DNA of 42,829 nucleotides, from contig WSXY01000013.1 of the NCBI GenBank assembly GCA_009773565.1, positions 1-42,829 of the forward strand. Reading direction: 5' to 3'. Below the pieces are notes generated by a model. It was not told where the DNA came from. It searched no databases and saw nothing but the letters and a program-made list of their open reading frames with translations. Source of the DNA: Actinomycetota bacterium (GTDB lineage: Bacteria; Actinomycetota; Coriobacteriia; Anaerosomatales; Anaerosomataceae). A program made the translations under genes and the position numbers. Numbering within the stretch: position 1 is the stretch's first letter; each line of letters starts with the position of its first letter. Positions 34,420 through 42,829 of this stretch are shown in pieces.

Positions 34420-36413
34420 GCGACCGCCCCGAGAACACCAAATCAGTCACCCCTCCCGCCGGTGGCCCCGGCCGCGGACCCGGTGGCGGAGGCCCCTTCG
34501 GCGGGCACGGCATGATGCCGCCCGCTAAGACAAAGGACTTCAAGGGTTCGGCAAAGCGCCTCGGTTCCTACCTCAAACCGCACGCGGTGATGCTGACGAT
34601 CGTCGTACTCCTCGCGATTGTGAGCGTGGCGTTCAGCATCATGGGCCCGAAGATCCTCGGGAACGCGACCAACCTGCTCTTCGAGGGCGTCATCAGTAAG
34701 CAGATGCCGGCTGGCATCACGCAGGACCAGATGATTGCGGGCCTGCGCGCGTCGGGGACGACCAAGGATGCGCAACGCGCGGACATGCTTGCGAAGATGG
34801 ATCTGAAGCCAGGCGCCGGAATCGACTTCACGGCCATTGGCAAACTGCTCATCTTGCTGACCGGCGTGTATCTTCTGAGCGCACTCTTCGGCTGGCTGCA
34901 GCAGTACCTTATGGCCGGCGTCGCGCAAAAGACGGTGTACGGCTTGCGAAGCCAAGTCGATCAGAAGCTCGCGCGCCTGCCGCTCAAGTACTTCGACGAC
35001 AACGCGCGCGGCGACACCCTTTCCCGGGTCACGAACGACATCGACAATATCGCCAACACGCTTTCGCAGAGTGCCACGCAGATCATCACCTCGGTGCTGA
35101 CGATTATCGGCGTGCTCATCATGATGTTCACGATCAGCCCGCTCCTTGCTTCGATCTCACTCCTCGTGATACCGCTGAGCGTCGTCGTGACGATGTTCAT
35201 CGCCAAGCGCTCGCAGAAGCAGTTCGTCGCGCAATGGGACCGCACCGGAAAGCTCAACGGCCACATCGAGGAGATGTTCTCGGGCCACAGCGTTGTGAAG
35301 GTCTTCGGTCGCCAGCAAGAGGCTATCGATATCTTCGATCGTGAGAACGAAGGTCTCTACGAGGCAAGCTTCAAGGCGCAGTTCATCTCGGGAACGATCA
35401 TGCCGTCAGTGAACTTCCTCAACAACCTGAACTACGTGGGTATCGCGGTCATCGGAGGCCTGCGGGTCGCACAGGGTCGCATTTCGCTCGGCGACGTCCA
35501 GGCGTTCATCCAGTACTCGCGCCAGTTCACACAGCCGATCGCGCAAACAGCGAGCATCGCCAACACGCTGCAGTCCGCTGTCGCCTCGGCCGAGCGCGTC
35601 TTCGAGTTGCTCGATGCAGCCGAGGAGCGCCCGGAAACCGCCACGCCGCAGGTACTTGCTGACGCGACCGGCCACGTTGAGTTCCGCGACGTCTCGTTCC
35701 GCTACAAGGATGACGAGCCACTCATCGAGAGCCTCAACCTTGAGGCACGACCCGCGCAGACGGTCGCGATCGTCGGCCCGACCGGCGCCGGGAAGACGAC
35801 GCTCGTGAACCTGCTCATGCGCTTCTACGAGATCGACGCCGGTAGCATCCTCGTTGACGGCATCGACATCCGTGAGCTCACGCGCGATAACCTGCGCCAC
35901 ACATTCGGCATGGTGCTGCAGGACACCTGGCTCTTCAAGGGCACCATCCGCGAGAACCTCGCCTATGGCCGAGAAGATGCCACCGAGGAGCAGATCCAGG
36001 CGGCTGCGGCGGCTGCGTACGTCGACCACTTCGTGCGCACGTTGCCCGAGGGATACGACACCGTCTTGAACGACGACAGTTCGAACATCTCGCAAGGCCA
36101 GCGTCAGTTGCTCACCATCGCGCGCGCGTTCCTCGCCGACCCGGCGATCCTCATCCTCGACGAGGCGACGAGTTCGGTCGACACCCGTACCGAGGCGCTC
36201 ATCCAGAAAGCGATGACGGGCCTCATGAAGAACCGCACGAGCTTTGTCATCGCGCACAGGCTCTCCACGATTCGCGATGCCGACCTCATCCTGGTGATGA
36301 ACGAGGGACAGATCATCGAGTCCGGAACGCATACTGAACTGCTCGCGCAGCAGGGTTTCTACTTCAGCCTCTACAACAGCCAGTTCACCGACGCGCTCGA
36401 CGAAGCGGTGTGA
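34416..36413 (+). CDS. Heterodimeric ABC exporter half-transporter, catalytic subunit
   Basis: A 665-residue half-transporter with a Gly/Pro-rich, disordered N-terminus (1-40), a six-helix ABC domain with a longer first extracellular loop (about 85-140), and a nucleotide-binding domain with Walker A GPTGAGKT (454-461), Walker B LILDE with catalytic Glu583 and H-loop His614 (IAHRLST). Its signature is the variant ISQGQ (558-562), which in the dimer faces the degenerate site of the partner. The ends overlap its neighbours by 4 bp each side, so all four genes are one operon. Confidence 0.95.
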   Translation: MSDRPENTKSVTPPAGGPGRGPGGGGPFGGHGMMPPAKTKDFKGSAKRLGSYLKPHAVMLTIVVLLAIVSVAFSIMGPKILGNATNLLFEGVISKQMPAGITQDQMIAGLRASGTTKDAQRADMLAKMDLKPGAGIDFTAIGKLLILLTGVYLLSALFGWLQQYLMAGVAQKTVYGLRSQVDQKLARLPLKYFDDNARGDTLSRVTNDIDNIANTLSQSATQIITSVLTIIGVLIMMFTISPLLASISLLVIPLSVVVTMFIAKRSQKQFVAQWDRTGKLNGHIEEMFSGHSVVKVFGRQQEAIDIFDRENEGLYEASFKAQFISGTIMPSVNFLNNLNYVGIAVIGGLRVAQGRISLGDVQAFIQYSRQFTQPIAQTASIANTLQSAVASAERVFELLDAAEERPETATPQVLADATGHVEFRDVSFRYKDDEPLIESLNLEARPAQTVAIVGPTGAGKTTLVNLLMRFYEIDAGSILVDGIDIRELTRDNLRHTFGMVLQDTWLFKGTIRENLAYGREDATEEQIQAAAAAAYVDHFVRTLPEGYDTVLNDDSSNISQGQRQLLTIARAFLADPAILILDEATSSVDTRTEALIQKAMTGLMKNRTSFVIAHRLSTIRDADLILVMNEGQIIESGTHTELLAQQGFYFSLYNSQFTDALDEAV

Positions 36414-36916
36414 AAAGCATGCCGAGATCTGTTCGCGCGACCCAGAATGTGAGCCGCATGTGCATGGTGTGCGGTCGGGACAACCCGTCAAGCCTCAAAG
36501 CGCGCTTCTACGAGCTGGAAGGCGCCGAACTCCTCGGCATCTTCGAGCCGCTTGAGGAACACCAGAGCTACCCGGGACGACTCCACGGTGGGATCTCCTC
36601 GGCGATTCTCGATGAGACCATCGGACGGGTGATCAACATCACCGACCCCGACGCGTTCGGTGTGACGGTCGAGCTCACCCTGAAGTTCCGCAAGCCCGTG
36701 CCGCTTGATGGCGAGGTGCGTGCGATTGCCCGCCTCACCCGCGACTCGAAGCGGCTGTTCGAGGGCACCGGCGAGATCGTGCTCGCGGACGGCTCGGTGG
36801 CGGTAGAGGCGACCGGCAAGTACATGAAGATGCCGATCGAGAAGATCGCCGAGGGTGACTTCCACGCCGAGTGGTTCGCTGATGTCCGCGCAACGCCGGA
36901 TGAGGTTGAGATCTAA
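36410..36916 (+). CDS. PaaI-like hotdog thioesterase
   Basis: A 168-residue hotdog-fold protein with LHGGISSAILDETIGRV, the PaaI/YigI-type active-site segment, and LTLKFRKPVPLDGEVRAIAR forming the core sheet. An N-terminal CMVCGRDNPSSLKARF motif is typical of a PaaI subgroup. Probably hydrolyses acyl-CoA or acyl thioesters. The GTG start at 36410 overlaps the ABC stop (GTGA); an ATG three codons later is also possible. Last gene of the marR operon; how thioesterase and exporter cooperate is not evident. Confidence 0.88.
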   Translation: MKSMPRSVRATQNVSRMCMVCGRDNPSSLKARFYELEGAELLGIFEPLEEHQSYPGRLHGGISSAILDETIGRVINITDPDAFGVTVELTLKFRKPVPLDGEVRAIARLTRDSKRLFEGTGEIVLADGSVAVEATGKYMKMPIEKIAEGDFHAEWFADVRATPDEVEI

Positions 36917-36918
36917 GA

Positions 36919-36955
36919 CGCCCTGACGACCGAACGCGTAGGGGCTCCCAGGGCG
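36919..36955. terminator. Inverted repeat between convergent genes
   Basis: CGCCCTG (36919-36925) and CAGGGCG (36949-36955) are exactly complementary, with a 23-nt loop, in the 45-bp gap between the stops of the thioesterase and the membrane protein. Position suggests a bidirectional terminator, but the loop is long and no T-run follows. Confidence 0.35.
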
Positions 36956-36961
36956 AGACGT

Positions 36962-37855
36962 CTAACGCACCTGCGGCGTGCAATTGAGGACCCGCACCGA
37001 GAAGACAGCGTCGGAACACATCGCGGAGGACGGCGAAGTGCGCCGAACGTCATCTCGTGCCCGTGCGAGCCATGCCTTCCGGTCGACGTCGCGCGCAGCG
37101 GCCTGAAGCCGAAGTGCGGCCGTCCCGGCAAGCACGGCCGCGATCACTGCAACCGCATACGTGACCGCCGGAGCCACGGTACCGACAAGCAACACGACCG
37201 CCGAGAAGAACGCAACGCCACCCCAGGACCCAAACACTGTGCCGCGCAATAGACTATGCACCGCTTCGCTCCCTTCGTGCCGATGGGACGACGCCGCCAT
37301 GATCGCCGCCAGAACAGGCAACGGGGCGAGAAGGCCACTGACCTCGGCCCCTAAGAATTGAGCGCTAGTGGTCATCAACAACACCATTGAGGCCGCGATG
37401 ACCATACGCATCGCAAGGATTCGCTTACGCGGGACAGGTGTCACAGCTGTGGAATCCTCGGGAGCGTCAATTGCAAAAGCAAGCACGGCAAGCGCGAGCA
37501 AGACGAGAGCGATTACCCATCCAAAACCCAGGTGGACGAAGGAAAGTACGACCGCTGCCACCATGAACGCGACATAGGCGGCAATAAGCGATAGCCACCA
37601 CGAGCGTGTGCGCGAGAGAAGTGCGTAGCAGGCGCAGAACACGCCGGCTGCAACGAAGCCTAGCAGCGTCCCGTATGCCGCGTCAGCAGCGAAACGCGAG
37701 CCGTACTGCGCGAAGAGGAGTATCGATACGGGACCGGAGATAAGCGGCAAGCCCAACAGGAGGCCGCCGAGGGTGATGCCCCATCTTTGTACAGCAAACG
37801 TACAAGCCACCAGAAGCAGCGGGCTGATCAGAACTTTGGCGAGTACGAGTGTCAC
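36962..37855 (-). CDS. Multi-pass membrane protein of unknown function
   Basis: About 297 residues with eight or nine hydrophobic helices (VLISPLLLVACTFAV, ITLGGLLLGLPLISGPVSILLFA, AAYGTLLGFVAAGVFCACYALL, WWLSLIAAYVAFMVAAVVLSFV, WVIALVLLALAVLAFAI, and four more after residue 150) and a charged tail. I do not recognise a family with certainty. A Pro/Gly-containing second helix (GLPLISGP) recurs in small transporters. GTG 37855 has GGAG 5 nt upstream; the GTG at 37888 would add 11 residues without a good site. Divergent from the LysR gene, which may control it. Confidence 0.7.
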   Translation of the reverse strand: MTLVLAKVLISPLLLVACTFAVQRWGITLGGLLLGLPLISGPVSILLFAQYGSRFAADAAYGTLLGFVAAGVFCACYALLSRTRSWWLSLIAAYVAFMVAAVVLSFVHLGFGWVIALVLLALAVLAFAIDAPEDSTAVTPVPRKRILAMRMVIAASMVLLMTTSAQFLGAEVSGLLAPLPVLAAIMAASSHRHEGSEAVHSLLRGTVFGSWGGVAFFSAVVLLVGTVAPAVTYAVAVIAAVLAGTAALRLQAAARDVDRKAWLARARDDVRRTSPSSAMCSDAVFSVRVLNCTPQVR

Positions 37856-37976
37856 CGGAACTCCAAGACGTAAACTCAGAAACAACACCTCTTCATCTTG
37901 GGGCCTGATAAGAGTAGAGTCTATTTGTTCTTAGTTTCGGTAAGCATCGTATTTTGTTATCCTCATGGAGCAGACA

Positions 37977-38903
37977 ATGCTGAACACCACCCGGCTACGC
38001 ATTCTGCGTGAAGTCGCCGCACGTGGAACGATCATCGCGGCGTCAGAAGCGCTCTACCTCACGCCGCCGGCGGTATCCCATCAACTCAAGGTCCTCGAGC
38101 AAGAGATGGGCATCCCCCTTCTCGAGCGCACCGCCCGGTCGATCCGGCTCACGGACGCGGGACGACGCCTTGTGGAGCACGCCGAGACGATCCTGGCCGA
38201 ATGCGAAGAAGCGTACGCCGACGTCGTGTCCTTCTCCATCGAGATCTCCGGGCACATCAGACTCTCAACATTCCAGACGGCAGCTCAGAGCTTCGCGCTT
38301 CCGGCGGTGGCGGATATTCTCAAGAAGTACCCGCAACTCGATGTCGTCGTGAGCGAACTTGAGCCGTTGCGCGCCATCCCCGCACTAAAAGCAGGGCAGA
38401 TCGATATCGCCCTCTCACATGAATGGGACTTCGTCCCGCTGCCGAAGGACAGAGGCGTCGATCGCTATGACTTGCTCTTCGAGCCGATCGTCGTGGTGCT
38501 GCCCGTGGGCCATCCCCTCGCCTCGGGGCCGGTCCGGTTGAAGGATCTGTCGGAGGAGCGCTGGTGCGTCGCGCACGAAAGCGCGGCAAGCCGTCTGGCA
38601 GTCGACCGGGTCGCGCAGTCCGCGGGATTTGAACCGCGTATCATCCTCGAGAGCAACTACTTCCGCGCAATCGGGTCGGCGGTGGAGGCACGACTTGGCG
38701 TAGGCATCGCCCCGCTGATGACTGACCTCCGGGGGCTCGACATCGTTATTCAACCACTCATCGAGCCGACCATGGAACGCCGCATCTTCGCCGCGGTCCG
38801 GCGTGGCTCCGGTAGATCCCCCGCCATGCGAGCAGTACTTGATGCTCTCGAGACGGTCGCAGGTACGCTCGGCCCCGAGAGCCTTCCGGAGTTCCGACCC
38901 TGA
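37977..38903 (+). CDS. LysR-family transcriptional regulator
   Basis: A 308-residue regulator: N-terminal winged helix (LRILREVAARGTIIAASEALYLTPPAVSHQLKVLEQEMGIPLLERTARSIRLTDAGRRLV) and a C-terminal periplasmic-binding-like effector domain from about 88. ATG 37977 is chosen because GGAG lies 6 nt upstream, inside an earlier ATG-started leader at 37965. It diverges from the membrane protein, whose promoter it probably shares, and its stop abuts the hutI stop exactly (TGA|TCA). Either the membrane gene or the hut genes could be its target. Confidence 0.92.
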   Translation: MLNTTRLRILREVAARGTIIAASEALYLTPPAVSHQLKVLEQEMGIPLLERTARSIRLTDAGRRLVEHAETILAECEEAYADVVSFSIEISGHIRLSTFQTAAQSFALPAVADILKKYPQLDVVVSELEPLRAIPALKAGQIDIALSHEWDFVPLPKDRGVDRYDLLFEPIVVVLPVGHPLASGPVRLKDLSEERWCVAHESAASRLAVDRVAQSAGFEPRIILESNYFRAIGSAVEARLGVGIAPLMTDLRGLDIVIQPLIEPTMERRIFAAVRRGSGRSPAMRAVLDALETVAGTLGPESLPEFRP

Positions 38904-40079
38904 TCAGAGCGCGTGCTTTGCGCCCCCGCGCCAAGTCTGCGAAACGGCAGGCGCTCCCGGCCGGTACGCAAGGTGCACATACGATGGCGCGTCGAGGACG
39001 ACCAGGTCCGCGCGCATCCCGGGTGCAAGACGGCTGATGTCGTCTCGCCGGAGTGCGGCTGCTCCACCAGTCGTCGCGGCGAAGAGCGCCTCGGCTGGCG
39101 TAAGGCGCATCTCGCGAACCGCGAGTGCGATCATGAGCGGCATCGACGTCGTGTACGACGACCCCGGGTTACAGTCAGTCGCAAGCGCAATGGTCACGCC
39201 AGCATCCAGCAGACGTCTCGCGTCGGCATACGGCGCGCGCGTGCTGAAGTCCGCACCGGGTAGGAGCGTCGCCACCGTGGTGCTCGCGGCGAGCGAGTCG
39301 ATATCGACGCTTGAGAGATACGTGCAGTGATCGACGCTGGCTGCGCCGAACTCCACGGCAAGCCGCACGCCGGGGCCGTGCTCAAGCTGGTTGCCGTGCA
39401 GCCGCGGCAGGAGCCCGGCGGCGATGCCGGCGGCGAGGACGCGGCGGGTCTCGGCCTCATCAAAGGCGCCGGTGTCGCAGAAGACGTCGATCCAGCGCGC
39501 GAGCGGTGCGCATGCGACGAGCATCTCGCCGCAGACGAGATCGACGTATGCGGCACGGTCGTTCGCGTACTCAGCGGGAACGACGTGTGCACCGAGGAAG
39601 GTCGTCTCGTCGGTGAACTCGCTCGCGACTTCAAGCAGGCGGCGCTCGTCGGCAATGGTGAGGCCGTAGCCGCTCTTGATCTCGACGGTGGTGGTGCCCG
39701 AGGCGGTCGCCTCGGCGAGCAGGCGTCGGGTGTTCTCGCGAAGCTCGTCGGTCGAAGCGGCTCGCGTGGCCGCGACGGTCGTCATGATGCCACCGCCGGT
39801 GTACGGCTCGCCCGCCATCCGCGCAGCGAACTCGGCGGACCGCTCGCCAGCGAAGACCAGGTGCGTGTGGCTGTCGACGAAGCCAGGCACGACGGCGCGG
39901 CCCTCGACATCCACGCGGGTGTCCGTCGCCGGAGCGTCTGTGGCGCGTCCGACCCACGCCACGCGATTGCCGTCGAGCACGATGGCCGCGTCGCGCAGGA
40001 TGCCGAGACGCGAACCGTCTCCGATCTCGCTGTCGTTCGTGACGAGCTCGCCGATGTTGGTGATGAGTGTGGCGGTCAT
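38904..40079 (-). CDS. hutI: Imidazolonepropionase
   Basis: A 391-residue amidohydrolase that opens imidazolone propionate to formiminoglutamate, step 3 of histidine degradation. Zinc ligands HTH in [17 protein letters not shown] (family signature), [15 protein letters not shown], and ATDCNPGSS with the late Asp are all in place, and the length is normal. Its ATG overlaps the hutU stop by 4 bp. Confidence 0.96.
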   Translation of the reverse strand: MTATLITNIGELVTNDSEIGDGSRLGILRDAAIVLDGNRVAWVGRATDAPATDTRVDVEGRAVVPGFVDSHTHLVFAGERSAEFAARMAGEPYTGGGIMTTVAATRAASTDELRENTRRLLAEATASGTTTVEIKSGYGLTIADERRLLEVASEFTDETTFLGAHVVPAEYANDRAAYVDLVCGEMLVACAPLARWIDVFCDTGAFDEAETRRVLAAGIAAGLLPRLHGNQLEHGPGVRLAVEFGAASVDHCTYLSSVDIDSLAASTTVATLLPGADFSTRAPYADARRLLDAGVTIALATDCNPGSSYTTSMPLMIALAVREMRLTPAEALFAATTGGAAALRRDDISRLAPGMRADLVVLDAPSYVHLAYRPGAPAVSQTWRGGAKHAL

Positions 40080-41758
40080 CGGGCGGACCCGTCCGCGTCT
40101 AGGCCCTCGCGCATGGGGATGCGAACGCCTCGCTCGTCGGCAACCTCAAGCGCCCGATCGTAACCAGCGTCCGCGTGGCGGATGACGCCCATCGCGGGGT
40201 CGTTCGTGAGCACACGGGCGAGCTTCTCGGCCGCAAGCGGTGTCCCGTCGGCGACGCTCACCTGCCCGGCGTGGAGTGAGCGGCCGATGCCGACTCCCCC
40301 GCCGTGGTGGAACGACACCCACGACGCACCGGACGCCACGTTCACGAGCGCGTTCAAGATCGGCCAGTCGGCGATCGCGTCGCTGCCGTCGATCATCGCC
40401 TCGGTCTCTCGATACGGACTTGCGACACTGCCGCAGTCGAGGTGATCGCGGCCGATCACGATCGGTGCTTTGAGCGTGCCGTCGGCAACCATCTCGTTGA
40501 AGCGCACTCCGGCGAGATCGCGCTCGCCCTGACCCAGCCAGCAGATGCGCGCCGGAAGTCCCTGGAACGCGATCTTCTCGCGCGCGTTGCGAATCCAGCG
40601 GTGGAGCGGCTCGTTCTCGGGGAAGAGTTCGAGAATCGCTTCGTCGGTCGCGTGGATATCGGCTGGTTCACCGGAAAGCGCGGCCCAGCGGAACGGGCCT
40701 CTCCCCTCGCAGAAGAGCGGGCGAATGTATGCGGGCACGAATCCGGGGAACTCCCAGGCGCGGGTGTAGCCGCCGAGTTCGGCCTCGGCACGGATCGAGT
40801 TGCCGTAATCGAAGACTTCCGCACCGGCGTCCATGAAGCCGACCATCGCTTCAACGTGCGCCGCCATTGACGTCCGGGCGCGCGCGGTGAACTCCTCGGG
40901 AGAGCGCTCGGCGTACAGGTGCCACTCCTCGAGTGAGACGCCGATCGGCAGGTACGACAGCGGATCGTGGGCCGACGTCTGGTCGGTCACGATGTCGACC
41001 TCGATGCCACGGCGCAGGAGCTCCGGCAGCACCTCGGCACAGTTGCCCTGCAGGCCGACCGATAGCGGCCGACGTTCGCGCTTGGCGGCAAGCACGCGCT
41101 CGATCGCGTCGTCGAGGTCGGCCGTCCACTCGTCCATGTAGCGCTGCGAGACGCGCCGCTCCAGACGCGACGGGTCCACATCCACGACGAGCACGACGCC
41201 ATCGTTCATCGTGACGGCGAGCGGCTGGGCGCCACCCATGCCGCCGCAACCGCCGGTCACCGTGAGCGTGCCGGCGAGCGTACCTCCGAAGCGTTTCTCG
41301 GCAATGGCGGCGAAGGTCTCGTACGTGCCCTGGACGATCCCCTGCGTGCCGATGTAGATCCACGAGCCGGCCGTCATCTGGCCGTACATCGTGAGGCCGA
41401 GATGCTCGAGACGGCGGAACTCGGGCCACGTCGCCCAGTCCGGCACGAGGTTGCTGTTGGCGATGAGCACGCGCGGTGCCCACTCGTGCGTCTGCATGAC
41501 GCCGACCGGGCGTCCCGACTGCACGAGCATCGTCTCGTCGGCCTTGAGCGTGGAAAGTGTGCGGACGAGCGCGTCAAACGACTTCCAGTCGCGGGCAGCC
41601 TTGCCGGTGCCACCATACACGACGAGGTCATCGGGCCGCTCGGCCACATCCGGGTCGAGGTTGTTCATGAGCATGCGCAGCGCGGCTTCCTGCTGCCAGC
41701 CCTGTGTGTTGAGTGCGGTTCCGCGCGGGGCGCGAACCGGGCGTGCGCCTTCGGTCAT
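40076..41758 (-). CDS. hutU: Urocanate hydratase
   Basis: A 560-residue NAD-dependent urocanase, step 2 of histidine degradation. The NAD-binding [16 protein letters not shown], the region [26 protein letters not shown] and [12 protein letters not shown] are conserved family blocks with the active-site Cys. Length is typical (about 555). ATG 41758 has AAGGAGG 5 nt upstream, a strong site. It forms an operon with hutI; hutH (histidine ammonia-lyase) and the final hydrolase are not in this window. Confidence 0.97.
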   Translation of the reverse strand: MTEGARPVRAPRGTALNTQGWQQEAALRMLMNNLDPDVAERPDDLVVYGGTGKAARDWKSFDALVRTLSTLKADETMLVQSGRPVGVMQTHEWAPRVLIANSNLVPDWATWPEFRRLEHLGLTMYGQMTAGSWIYIGTQGIVQGTYETFAAIAEKRFGGTLAGTLTVTGGCGGMGGAQPLAVTMNDGVVLVVDVDPSRLERRVSQRYMDEWTADLDDAIERVLAAKRERRPLSVGLQGNCAEVLPELLRRGIEVDIVTDQTSAHDPLSYLPIGVSLEEWHLYAERSPEEFTARARTSMAAHVEAMVGFMDAGAEVFDYGNSIRAEAELGGYTRAWEFPGFVPAYIRPLFCEGRGPFRWAALSGEPADIHATDEAILELFPENEPLHRWIRNAREKIAFQGLPARICWLGQGERDLAGVRFNEMVADGTLKAPIVIGRDHLDCGSVASPYRETEAMIDGSDAIADWPILNALVNVASGASWVSFHHGGGVGIGRSLHAGQVSVADGTPLAAEKLARVLTNDPAMGVIRHADAGYDRALEVADERGVRIPMREGLDADGSAR

Positions 41759-41816
41759 GACGGCCTCCTTGTTAGAGCGTTTACGAAGACGTCAGCTCCG
41801 GGCGGTGCCTGCGCTG

Positions 41817-42665
41817 CTACTCATCCCCGCCCTCCATCCGCTTCTGCTCGCGCTCGAGCTCCTTCGCGCTGCGGTCGGGCGTGGGCAGGTCCTCGGGCAT
41901 GGTGCCGCCAAGATCGGCGATCGTCTCACGCACCCGCTTCCCTACATCGTAGTGCGTCTGGTTGGCGACGTGCTTGCCGTTGACGTTATCACGGCGAATC
42001 TTCTCCTCGGCTTGCGTCGCGCGGAACAGGTTGGCGGCCAGCTCCGTACTTCCCATGTGGTCGAGAATCGCCTCGCGCTCCTTCAGGTCCTTGCGCGCGT
42101 GGATGTCGCGCGCCCCAAGACCTCCGTACAGCCCGCGATAGCCGTGGTCCTGAAAGACGGCGAAGTCCTGCGGTGTCTCCACGCCGGCACGCTGCGCGGT
42201 CTCCACGAGCAGCTTATTGTGCTCCCGGACTTCGCCTCGCAGGAACACGCGCTTCTGGTCTTCGGTCAGCTGACGGAACTGCTCGTCGTCCGCGAGTTCG
42301 GCGCGCCTCGTTTGGATGGCAAAGTAGGTCTGGCCGTTGGCAATGACCGGCTTGGACGGGTCACCGTTCTGGACAATGAGGTAGCAGGCGTAGCGAGACA
42401 GCTCGAAATCCTCGATCTCGCGCTCAGTGCCAAGGCCCAGCTCGACCATTTTTCCCACGCGGGAAATATGGTTCTGAGCAGGCATTTTCGACTGTTCGGC
42501 GGCGACAATGGCCCTCTCGATGACACGCTTGAACTTGTCCCAGGTGCCATACTCAAGCACTGGCTGCAACTCGCGAGCAAGCCAATACTCGGTGCCGCCG
42601 TCATCGACGTGTCTCAGCGACTCGAAGGTCACCTCGTGTGTGTTCTTGATCTCCCCCACGCTCAC
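41817..42665 (-). CDS. dinD: DNA-damage-inducible protein D (DinD)
   Basis: A 282-residue DinD-family protein. The N-terminal half is a Bro-N/antirepressor-like domain (FESLRHVDDGGTEYWLARELQPVLEYGTWDKFKRVIERA) and is followed by the family core (LSRYACYLIVQNGDPSKPVIANGQTYFAIQTRRAEL, RGEVREHNKLL, FQDHGYRGLYGGLGARDIHARK, MGSTELAANLFRATQAEEK). E. coli DinD inhibits RecA filaments and is SOS-regulated; no LexA box is seen here. The GTG at 42665 overlaps the upstream TGA (GTGA); it is read with the gene at the window edge. DinD often accompanies type I restriction genes. Confidence 0.93.
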   Translation of the reverse strand: MSVGEIKNTHEVTFESLRHVDDGGTEYWLARELQPVLEYGTWDKFKRVIERAIVAAEQSKMPAQNHISRVGKMVELGLGTEREIEDFELSRYACYLIVQNGDPSKPVIANGQTYFAIQTRRAELADDEQFRQLTEDQKRVFLRGEVREHNKLLVETAQRAGVETPQDFAVFQDHGYRGLYGGLGARDIHARKDLKEREAILDHMGSTELAANLFRATQAEEKIRRDNVNGKHVANQTHYDVGKRVRETIADLGGTMPEDLPTPDRSAKELEREQKRMEGGDE

Positions 42666-42829
42666 TTCACCGTCTCCTTGATCATCTTGGCCATCTTGAC
42701 GCGAATCTCAACAGGCTTGCCCTCCAGCTGCTCGATCTCGGTCTGCGTGCGCTATTCGAGCTCTCCGACGGCGGCTTCGACTGCCCGCACGATCGCACCG
42801 GACGCGACGAGCCCGTGTGCGGCCTCGAT
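42662..42829 (-). pseudogene. Interrupted 3' end of an upstream gene (partial)
   Basis: The minus-strand frame entering from the window edge reads AAHGLVASGAIVRAVEAAVGELE, meets an in-frame TAG (42752-42754), then continues TEIEQLEGKPVEIRVKMAK to a TGA at 42662-42664 that overlaps the dinD start. The coding character continues past the TAG and the coupling to dinD uses the later stop, which suggests a nonsense mutation or sequencing error in a longer gene. The family is not recognised from 50 residues; a restriction or helicase subunit would fit the neighbour. Confidence 0.5.

Noticed and set aside
35406-36491. 361-codon minus-strand frame opposite the second ABC subunit
   Set aside because: Mirror frame of a strongly coding gene, no recognisable domain.

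Overview
The window is a gene-dense, high-GC stretch of bacterial chromosome with about 40 protein genes, many overlapping by 4 bp, and no rRNA, tRNA, insertion sequence or CRISPR array that I could see. The base composition, frequent GTG/TTG starts, Gram-positive-style ABC and two-component operons, a secreted octaheme cytochrome c and a DUF362 iron-sulfur protein suggest a high-GC Gram-positive anaerobe or facultative anaerobe. My best guess is Actinomycetota near the cytochrome-rich Coriobacteriia (Anaerosomatales/OPB41 type). This is inference; no marker gene here settles it.

Layout. 0.1-3.3 kb (minus): an amidohydrolase, an octaheme c-type cytochrome and a DUF362/ferredoxin protein. 3.6-7.8 kb (minus): housekeeping translation and RNA genes (bipA/typA, a DEAD-box helicase with a clear TATAAT promoter, dusB), then an intergenic segment with pseudoknot-like pairing (7.88-7.97 kb). 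8.1-12.8 kb (minus): a five-gene unit of response regulator, histidine kinase, ABC ATPase and two ABC-2 permeases, typical of peptide-antibiotic sensing and resistance. 12.97-14.3 kb (minus): a gene graveyard holding a deleted methyltransferase, the 3' part of a DinB-like gene and a 22-codon dusB-like 5' fragment, next to an intact nucleotidyltransferase/small-protein pair. 14.4-19.8 kb (minus): a DinB-like protein coupled to an orphan PAS histidine kinase, an ABC-2 exporter ending in a lipoprotein, and a TspO-family protein.

19.9-20.8 kb (plus): a toxin-antitoxin-like pair in which a ribbon-helix-helix DNA-binding domain is fused to an MntA-type nucleotidyltransferase, followed by a HepT-type HEPN protein, with a 21-bp near-palindrome just upstream. 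20.8-24.2 kb (minus): rlmKL, the intact homologue of the deleted methyltransferase, and a MoaD/ThiS-like protein. 24.3-25.7 kb (plus): a desulfurase resembling the N-terminal domain of molybdenum cofactor sulfurase, divergent from the MoaD/ThiS-like gene. 25.7-28.9 kb (minus): tdk, an RlmA-type methyltransferase, a tocopherol-cyclase-like protein and a YgjP-type metalloprotein. 29.0-32.0 kb: an orphan 5TM-PAS histidine kinase whose 3' end overlaps a convergent M28 peptidase gene by 50 bp.

32.1-36.9 kb (plus): a MarR regulator with a promoter and perfect inverted-repeat operator, two half-transporters forming a heterodimeric ABC exporter with one degenerate ATP site, and a thioesterase. 37-41.8 kb: a membrane protein divergent from a LysR regulator, then histidine-degradation genes hutU-hutI (minus). 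41.8-42.8 kb (minus): dinD and the interrupted 3' end of an upstream gene.

The most unusual content is the RHH-MntA/HepT module with its likely operator, the graveyard beside the second nucleotidyltransferase pair, the MoaD-like/desulfurase divergent pair, and the structured intergenic segment near 7.9 kb.
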